Shown piece after piece: positions 5,030-9,865 of a stretch of 9,865 nucleotides of DNA. The position numbers were made by a program, and so were the translations under genes. The stretch is from an uncultured Oscillospiraceae bacterium (lineage in GTDB: Bacteria > Bacillota > Clostridia > Oscillospirales > Oscillospiraceae): positions 1-9,865 of the forward strand of contig CAKTOK010000050.1 in assembly GCA_934589835.1 (NCBI GenBank), written 5' to 3'. Within the stretch, counting starts at the first letter, position 1. Each line of letters starts with the position of its first letter. The notes beneath the pieces were generated by a model that was given only the letters and a program-made list of their open reading frames with translations, did no database searches and was not told the DNA's origin.

Positions 5030-6135
5030 CAGTCGGCGTCGTCGAAGTCGTCGGCGGACACATCCACTGCGCGGCCCGCCGCCTTGGCGGCGGTGCGGGA
5101 CTGGGCGCCCATCAGCTTGTGGAAGTTCTCGCGGACGGCGGTCTCCAGCTTGGCGGCCTCTCCCGGATGGTCGCGGAAATACTGCTTGGCAGCGTCGCGG
5201 CCCTGTCCCAGACGCAGCTCGCCCATGTTGAACCACGAGCCGCTCTTCTGCACCAGATCCAGCTTGACCGCCAGATCCAGCAGGTCGCCCAGCTTGCTGA
5301 TGCCCTCGCCGTACATGATGTCGAACTCCGCCTCGCGGAACGGAGGGGCCACCTTGTTCTTCACCACCTTGGCGCGGGTGCGGTTGCCGATGACCTCGCC
5401 GCCGGATTTCAGCGTCTCGATGCGGCGCACGTCGATACGGACGGAGGCGTAGAACTTCAGGGCGCGGCCGCCGGTGGTGACCTCGGGGTTGCCGTACATG
5501 ACGCCCACCTTCTCGCGGAGCTGGTTGATGAAGATGACGATGGAATTGGTCTTGTTGATGACGCCGGTGAGCTTACGCAGCGCCTGACTCATCAGGCGGG
5601 CGTGCAGGCCCACGAAGCTGTCGCCCATTTCGCCCTCGATCTCGGCGCGGGGCACCAGCGCGGCCACGGAGTCCACCACCACCACATCGATGGCGCCGGA
5701 GCGGACCAGCGCCTCGGTGATCTCCAGCGCCTGCTCGCCGGTGTCGGGCTGGGAGATGAGCATATCCTCCACGTTGACGCCCAGCGCCTTGGCGTAGGTG
5801 GGGTCCAGCGCGTGCTCGGCGTCCACGAAGGCCACCTCGCCGCCCAGCTTCTGAGCCTCGGCCAGCACATGAAGGGCCAACGTGGTCTTACCGGAGGATT
5901 CCGGCCCGTAGATCTCCACGATGCGGCCCCGGGGCAGGCCGCCGATGCCCAGCGCCAGATCCAGCGACAGGGAGCCGGTGGGGATGGCCTCCACGTTCAG
6001 GGTGCTCTCTGCGCCGTAGCGCATGATGGAGCCCTTACCGTACATCTTCTCGATCTGCTGCATGGCAGTTTCCAGCGCTTTTTTCTTGTCGGATACCGCC
6101 GCGGGCGCGGCCGCGGGTTCTCTCTTTGCCGCCAT
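5029..6135 (-). CDS. recA: Recombinase RecA
   Basis: The DNA-dependent ATPase that forms filaments on single-stranded DNA, drives strand exchange and triggers LexA self-cleavage. The 368 residues match the family. The Walker A motif is GPESSGKT (77-84). Further signatures visible are EHALDP, the [12 protein letters not shown]alker B strand, the LRKLTG and FINQLREK segment ahead of loop L2, and [10 protein letters not shown]. The C-terminus ends in the usual acidic tail (SADDFDDAD). The N-terminus has an Ala/Pro-rich extension (about 1-15) before the polymerisation helix [19 protein letters not shown]. The ATG has AGGAGG (6144-6149) eight bases upstream. It is 67 bp downstream of prmC. No GAAC-N4-GTTC SOS box lies in that gap, only a wider inverted repeat. 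Confidence 0.99.
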   Translation of the reverse strand: MAAKREPAAAPAAVSDKKKALETAMQQIEKMYGKGSIMRYGAESTLNVEAIPTGSLSLDLALGIGGLPRGRIVEIYGPESSGKTTLALHVLAEAQKLGGEVAFVDAEHALDPTYAKALGVNVEDMLISQPDTGEQALEITEALVRSGAIDVVVVDSVAALVPRAEIEGEMGDSFVGLHARLMSQALRKLTGVINKTNSIVIFINQLREKVGVMYGNPEVTTGGRALKFYASVRIDVRRIETLKSGGEVIGNRTRAKVVKNKVAPPFREAEFDIMYGEGISKLGDLLDLAVKLDLVQKSGSWFNMGELRLGQGRDAAKQYFRDHPGEAAKLETAVRENFHKLMGAQSRTAAKAAGRAVDVSADDFDDAD

Positions 6136-6178
6136 TGTTCCGTCCTCCTCCGTTTTTTGTGGTTTTACTCTATCGAAG

Positions 6179-6204
6179 GAACTGTCCCAAAATACGGACA
6201 GTTC
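6179..6204. repeat. 9-bp inverted repeat between prmC and recA
   Basis: GAACTGTCC (6179-6187) and GGACAGTTC (6196-6204) are perfect inverted repeats with an 8-base spacer. They overlap the prmC stop codon and lie about 45 bp upstream of the recA start. There is no U-tract, so it is not a classical terminator. The arms start and end with GAAC and GTTC but are too far apart for the standard Gram-positive LexA site. It could be an operator or an mRNA hairpin. Confidence 0.55.
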
Positions 6205-7069
6205 ACACCTCCGTGTGCAGGATGCCCCAGACCACCCGGGGGATGCCGTTCAGGTCGGGAAGCACCTCGATGTCGCCGAAGCCCACGGCGCGCATGATAC
6301 GCAGCACCGCGTCGGCCTGACCGATGCCCACCTCGAAGTACAGCCGTCCGGCGGGGCGCAGGGCACTGCGCCAGCCTTCGCAGATGGCGCGGTAGAAATC
6401 CAGCCCGTCGGCGCCGCCCTTCAACGCCAGATGGGGCTCGTAGTCCCGCACGGACGGGTCGAGACCCGCCATGTCGCCGTCGGGGATGTAGGGCGGGTTG
6501 GACACGATGCAGTCGAATTCGCCCAGACGGGCGGGAGCCCTCTCCAGCGCGTTGAGCTGCATGGACACCACCTGACCGGACAGGCCGGTGCGGCGGATGT
6601 TCTGACGGCAGATACGGAGCGCGCCCTCGTCGATCTCGCCCAGCACCACATGGCTGCCGGAGACGTTTTTCGCCACGGCCAGACCGATACAGCCGGAGCC
6701 GGCGCATAGGTCCAGCACCCGCGGGGCATCGGCGCCGCGCAGGCCGTCGATGGCGGCGGCGGCCAGCACCTCCGTGTCGGGGCGGGGAATGAGCACCCGC
6801 TCCGAGATGTCCAGCGGCAGGCCATAGAACTCCCACTCGCCGATGAGGTAGGCCACCGGCTCGCCGGCCAGATGACGGTCCACCAGTGCGCGGACCTGCC
6901 GCTCCACCGTGTCGGGCACATAGAGCCGCCCGTCGCGGGTCAGCTCCTCCCTGCTCTTGCCGGCGGCGCAGCACACCAGCTCGCGGGCCTCCAGCGTGGC
7001 CGCCGGCAGGCCGGCGGCGCGGAGCTGCTGGCGGACGTCCAAATACAGATTGTTATATGTAATTGCCAT
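6203..7069 (-). CDS. prmC: Peptide chain release factor N5-glutamine methyltransferase
   Basis: A SAM-dependent methyltransferase that modifies the glutamine of the GGQ motif in release factors RF1 and RF2. The N-terminal helical substrate-binding domain spans about 1-85. The linker IPRPDTE (94-100) is a PrmC signature. The SAM-binding motif [13 protein letters not shown] lies at 118-130, and the catalytic NPPY at 191-194 contacts the glutamine. The 288 residues match the family. [13 protein letters not shown] (71-83) is the typical segment ahead of the linker. The ATG has AGGACG upstream, 21 bp after the yqhQ stop. In many Bacillota prmC sits next to prfA or a DUF1385 gene; only the latter is here. 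Confidence 0.96.
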   Translation of the reverse strand: MAITYNNLYLDVRQQLRAAGLPAATLEARELVCCAAGKSREELTRDGRLYVPDTVERQVRALVDRHLAGEPVAYLIGEWEFYGLPLDISERVLIPRPDTEVLAAAAIDGLRGADAPRVLDLCAGSGCIGLAVAKNVSGSHVVLGEIDEGALRICRQNIRRTGLSGQVVSMQLNALERAPARLGEFDCIVSNPPYIPDGDMAGLDPSVRDYEPHLALKGGADGLDFYRAICEGWRSALRPAGRLYFEVGIGQADAVLRIMRAVGFGDIEVLPDLNGIPRVVWGILHTEV

Positions 7070-7090
7070 AATACGTCCTGTTATTTCTTT

Positions 7091-8038
7091 TTACCACTGA
7101 TCCTTCCCCTTTTCGTCAGGGATCACCAGCTTCATCGCCTCGATGGCCACCTCGATCATGGAGTCGTCCGGCTCGTTGGTGGTGAAATTCTGCATCCACA
7201 TACCCGGGGCGGAGAGGGCGCGGGTCACGGCGTTGTCGTGGGCGCCCACGAAACGGTTGAACTCGTAGGTCACACCCACCACGGGGATGAGCAGCAGCAG
7301 CTTGACGCCGATGCGGACCCAGAGGTTCTGCCAGTCGATATAGGGAAAGACGAGGCTGGACACCAGAATGGACACGATGATGACCACAAAGAGGAAGCTG
7401 GTGCCGCAGCGGGGATGGTGCTTGGGCTGGGGGCGGACGTTCTCCACCGTCAGGGGCAGGCCCGCCTCGTAGCAGAAGATGGTCTTGTGCTCCGCGCCGT
7501 GGTAGCAGAAAACGCGGTAGACGTCCTTCTGCCTGGAGCAGAGGATGAGATAGGCCAGAAAGACGGCTACCTTCACCACGCCCTCGATGAGGTTGTGGAG
7601 GGCGGGGCTCTGGGCATGGAACAGTCCGGCGATAAATGTGGGCAGCAGCATGAACAGCACCAGCGTCAAGCCGAGGCTGAGGATGACGGAGAACGCCACG
7701 ATCAGGGATTGCAGTTTCGCGGCGGAGATGTGCTTTTCCAGCCACCGGTCCAGCTTGCCGGGCTGGGCGTCCTCCTCGTCGGGAAGGTAGTCTGCGGAGA
7801 ACATCAGCGCCTTGACGCCGGTGATCATGGAGCTGAGAAAGGTGACGGCGCCGCGGAGGACGGGGATCCCCAGAATGGGGTATTTGTCCTTGACGAATCT
7901 CCGCTCCGTCACCTTGGTGACCAGTCCCTCCGGCGAGCGGACCACGATGGCGTCCTTCTCCGGTCCGCGCATGAGAATGCCTTCGATCAGCGCCTGTCCG
8001 CCGATGGTGGTGCGGAACGCGCCCTGTTTCTTTTCCAT
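7091..8038 (-). CDS. yqhQ: DUF1385 (YqhQ-like) membrane protein
   Basis: A multi-pass membrane protein of the DUF1385 family, whose function I cannot state. The conserved N-terminal GGQALIEGILMRGP (13-26), the HGAEHKTI motif (180-187) and HPRCGTSFL (208-216) identify the family; the clustered His, Glu and Cys could bind a metal, which is inference. Predicted membrane segments lie at about 111-140, 150-168, 214-232 and 238-258, with a long cytosolic-looking N-terminal region. I use the ATG at 8038 (315 residues) because the family motif begins soon after it; a frame extending 12 codons further has no family resemblance. An AAAGGA site lies about 12 bases upstream. It precedes prmC by 21 bp, suggesting one transcript. 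Confidence 0.92.
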   Translation of the reverse strand: MEKKQGAFRTTIGGQALIEGILMRGPEKDAIVVRSPEGLVTKVTERRFVKDKYPILGIPVLRGAVTFLSSMITGVKALMFSADYLPDEEDAQPGKLDRWLEKHISAAKLQSLIVAFSVILSLGLTLVLFMLLPTFIAGLFHAQSPALHNLIEGVVKVAVFLAYLILCSRQKDVYRVFCYHGAEHKTIFCYEAGLPLTVENVRPQPKHHPRCGTSFLFVVIIVSILVSSLVFPYIDWQNLWVRIGVKLLLLIPVVGVTYEFNRFVGAHDNAVTRALSAPGMWMQNFTTNEPDDSMIEVAIEAMKLVIPDEKGKDQW

Positions 8039-8064
8039 ATACCTGAATGATCCTTTCTGGGGCA

Positions 8065-8093
8065 AGCATACCACAGCTTGCCGAAAAATGCAA
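8065..8093 (-). promoter_or_regulatory. Possible promoter upstream of yqhQ
   Basis: On the minus strand: TTGCAT (8088-8093), 17 bp, then TATGCT (8065-8070) preceded by TGG (extended -10). Matches are modest (3/6 and 4/6). GGCAAGC (8061-8067) and GCTTGCC (8076-8082) form a 7-bp inverted repeat across the -10. No good terminator separates the kinase gene from yqhQ; the weak ACAGGT/ACCTGT hairpin near 8095-8117 spans the kinase stop. Confidence 0.35.
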
Positions 8094-8109
8094 CACCTGT
8101 TCGATTTTT

Positions 8110-9552
8110 TTACAGGTCTTTTTCTGTTTCCTGCTTCAGTGGGAGGGTGATGGTCACAACGGTGCCGCCGCCGGCGGCGTTGGCGATGTCGAACACGCCG
8201 CCGTGGAGGCGGACGATCTCATCGCAGACGGCCAGCCCAATGCCGCTGCCGCGGGCACGGGAGGAGCCCTTGTAGAATTTCTGCTTCACATAGGGCAGCT
8301 CCGCCTCGGGGATGCCGGGGCCGAAGTCCCGAATGGTGATGACGTAAGCGCCGTCGGTCTGGGTCAAACGGACGATGATGCGCTTGCCGGAGCCGCCGTG
8401 CTTGGCGGCGTTGTCCAGCACGTTGCAGAATACCTGCTTCAGCCGCTCGGGGTCGCCGGTGATGGGCTCCTCATACAGCGCCTTGTCGCTGGCATACTCC
8501 AGAGAGATACCGTCCTGACGGAACAGCTCGCGGTAGGTATAGACCGCGTCCTCCAGCTCGGCCTGCAGGTCGGTGTCCTCCACCTGCAAGGTGAAACGGC
8601 CATCGGTCATTTTGGAGAAGTCCAGCAGCTCCTCTACCATGTTGGTGAGGCGGCGGGACTCCTTGAGGATGATCTGGACGCCGCGGCGCAGCTGCTGGAC
8701 ATCGCAGGACTCGTCCTCCAGCAGCGTCTCGCCCCAGCCGTTGATGGCCGTCAGGGGCGTCCGCAGCTCGTGGGATACGGAGGAGATGAACTCTGACTCC
8801 ATTTTCTCGCTCTGGCTGATCTTCAGGGACATATCGTTGATGTTGTCCACCAGCACGCCCATCTCGTCCGTGTATTTGTTGGGGATCTGGATGCCGTAGC
8901 TGCCGCTGGAGATGCGTCTGGCCGCCTCCGACACCGCCGACACCGGCGCCACCACGTTGTTGATGAAGATGGAGCTGGACAGGAAGATCAGGCAGATCAC
9001 GGCGGCCATGACGCCGCAGACCACCAGCACCGTCAGGAACACCTGACGGTCCAGCTCCCCGATGGCGGTGACGTAGCGCATGATGCCCACCACCTGCCCG
9101 TTGAATTTCAGCAGGCTGGAGGCGGCGATGATCCGTTCGCCGGTGACATTGTCACGGCCCACGAAGTCCTGCACCGTGCCGCTCTCCACGGCGCGGGAGA
9201 TCTCCGAGGTGCCCGGGTAGGTGCCGGCCGTCAGGCCGCGGGTGGTGACCTCCACGCGGCCGGAGCTGTTGAGGAATTGCAGCTCGATACGGTCGCCGTC
9301 CTCAAAGGTGGCGGCGTACAGCGTGGCGCTGCGGTAGTACTCCTTGTAGCCGGTCATGACATAGGTGTTAAAGTAGTCGGCGCCGGCGGCTGCCTTGGCC
9401 CGCAGAGTGGAGCGGGCGCTGTTGTAGTAGTTGCTGGCAAAGCCCACGGAGATGAGGACGCCCACCAGCAGCAAAATCGCAGCCACGGGGCCGATACTGC
9501 CGGTGAGCCACCGGCGGCGCAGGCCCCGCACCCGGGGCAGCTTGGCGGCCAT
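8110..9552 (-). CDS. Membrane sensor histidine kinase (class I)
   Basis: A transmembrane histidine kinase that would autophosphorylate and pass the phosphate to a response regulator. Order along 480 residues: a basic N-terminus; TM1 at about 20-39; an extracytoplasmic sensor region at about 40-168; TM2 at about 171-196; HAMP at about 196-250; HisKA with phospho-acceptor His261 in SVSHELRTPL; and HATPase_c with the N box NVLDNAAKHG (377-386), G1 DFGPGIP (409-415) and G2 GSGIGLA (435-441). All catalytic boxes look intact. The sensor region is of the size of a single Cache/PAS-like domain; its ligand is unknown. The ATG has AAAGGAG (9562-9568) nine bases upstream. No response regulator is in the window; it may lie beyond the right edge, past the repeat array. 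Confidence 0.94.
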   Translation of the reverse strand: MAAKLPRVRGLRRRWLTGSIGPVAAILLLVGVLISVGFASNYYNSARSTLRAKAAAGADYFNTYVMTGYKEYYRSATLYAATFEDGDRIELQFLNSSGRVEVTTRGLTAGTYPGTSEISRAVESGTVQDFVGRDNVTGERIIAASSLLKFNGQVVGIMRYVTAIGELDRQVFLTVLVVCGVMAAVICLIFLSSSIFINNVVAPVSAVSEAARRISSGSYGIQIPNKYTDEMGVLVDNINDMSLKISQSEKMESEFISSVSHELRTPLTAINGWGETLLEDESCDVQQLRRGVQIILKESRRLTNMVEELLDFSKMTDGRFTLQVEDTDLQAELEDAVYTYRELFRQDGISLEYASDKALYEEPITGDPERLKQVFCNVLDNAAKHGGSGKRIIVRLTQTDGAYVITIRDFGPGIPEAELPYVKQKFYKGSSRARGSGIGLAVCDEIVRLHGGVFDIANAAGGGTVVTITLPLKQETEKDL

Positions 9553-9593
9553 ATTGCTCCACTCCTTTCCGGTAGAAAATCAATGCTCGCGCG

Positions 9594-9865
9594 GCGCGGC
9601 AACCACCGCGCAGCAGGTATTTTGCACGGAGACGCGGTATGCCCCGACAGCGGCGGCTTTTGCGTCAGGACGCGGCGCGGCAAGCACCGCGCAGCAGGTA
9701 TTTTGCGCGGAGACGCGGCGCACCTCTGACAGCGCGAGATTTTTTGCTGAGACGAGGCGCACCTCTGACAGCGGAAGCTTTTGCGTCAAGACGCGGCGCA
9801 CCTCTGACAGCGCGAGATTTTTTGCTGAGACGAGGCGCACCTCTGACAGCGGAAGCTTTTGCGTC
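9594..9865. repeat. Tandem array of about 40-bp units, alternating in two types
   Basis: Units of one kind start GCGCACCTCTGACAGCG. They occur at 9718-9756, 9757-9795, 9796-9834 and 9835-9865 (cut by the edge), each 39 bp. They alternate between a version with GCGAGATTTTTTGCTGAGAC and one with GGAAGCTTTTGCGTCAAGAC, so the higher-order period is 78 bp. The two copies of each version are identical over the bases present. The kinase-proximal part is older-looking: 43-bp units at 9594-9636 and 9675-9717 (each with GCGCGG/CCGCGC hairpin arms) are separated by a 38-bp unit (9637-9674), an 81-bp period. The array fills the upstream region of the kinase gene, ending about 40 bp from its start. Confidence 0.9.

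Noticed and set aside
5119..6297. Plus-strand open frame opposite recA (392 codons)
   Set aside because: Antisense to a certain recA, low-complexity composition, and it runs across the recA start and the inverted repeat.
9580..9840. 86-codon minus-strand frame across the repeat array
   Set aside because: No binding site, no start other than a chance GTG/ATG-type codon inside a repeat, and it is open only because 39 bp is a multiple of three.
9594..9865. CRISPR array
   Set aside because: The units are directly adjacent and repeat over their whole length; there are no unique spacers and no cas genes nearby.

Overview
The window is GC-rich and gene-dense. Gene content and order (yqhQ, prmC, recA, recX, rimO, pgsA, then T-box-controlled cysS), strong AGGAGG-type ribosome binding sites and a T-box leader point to a Bacillota genome, most likely a high-GC gut Clostridia member of the Oscillospiraceae type. 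The phylum is well supported by the T-box and the RecA/RimO/PgsA block; the family is an inference. All seven protein genes are on the minus strand, so transcription runs from high to low coordinates.

Layout from the right edge in the direction of transcription: a tandem-repeat array of about 40-bp units (9594-9865); a membrane sensor histidine kinase (8110-9552); a 71-bp gap with a possible promoter; a DUF1385/YqhQ membrane protein (7091-8038); prmC (6203-7069); recA (5029-6135); recX, whose start codon overlaps the recA stop (4409-5029); rimO with a GTG start (3078-4397); pgsA behind its own likely promoter (2486-3007); a complete cysteine T-box leader with promoter and terminator (2175-2446); and cysS (683-2131), closed by a strong hairpin terminator (642-671).

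The left 680 bases hold no convincing protein gene but are not empty. Facing cysS on the plus strand is a putative standalone structured RNA (about 367-593). It has a near-consensus promoter, several perfect or near-perfect hairpins, a 5' end complementary to its own 3' U-rich tail, and a terminator. Further left, on the minus strand, a consensus promoter (125-153) drives the start of another structured leader RNA that runs off the window edge.

Functionally the block is housekeeping: release-factor methylation (PrmC), recombination and its modulator (RecA/RecX), ribosomal S12 methylthiolation (RimO), phosphatidylglycerol phosphate synthesis (PgsA), and cysteinyl-tRNA synthesis controlled by uncharged tRNA-Cys. 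The least explained elements are the plus-strand RNA, the repeat array and the edge-truncated leader. I found no defence system, CRISPR array, transposase or prophage genes.
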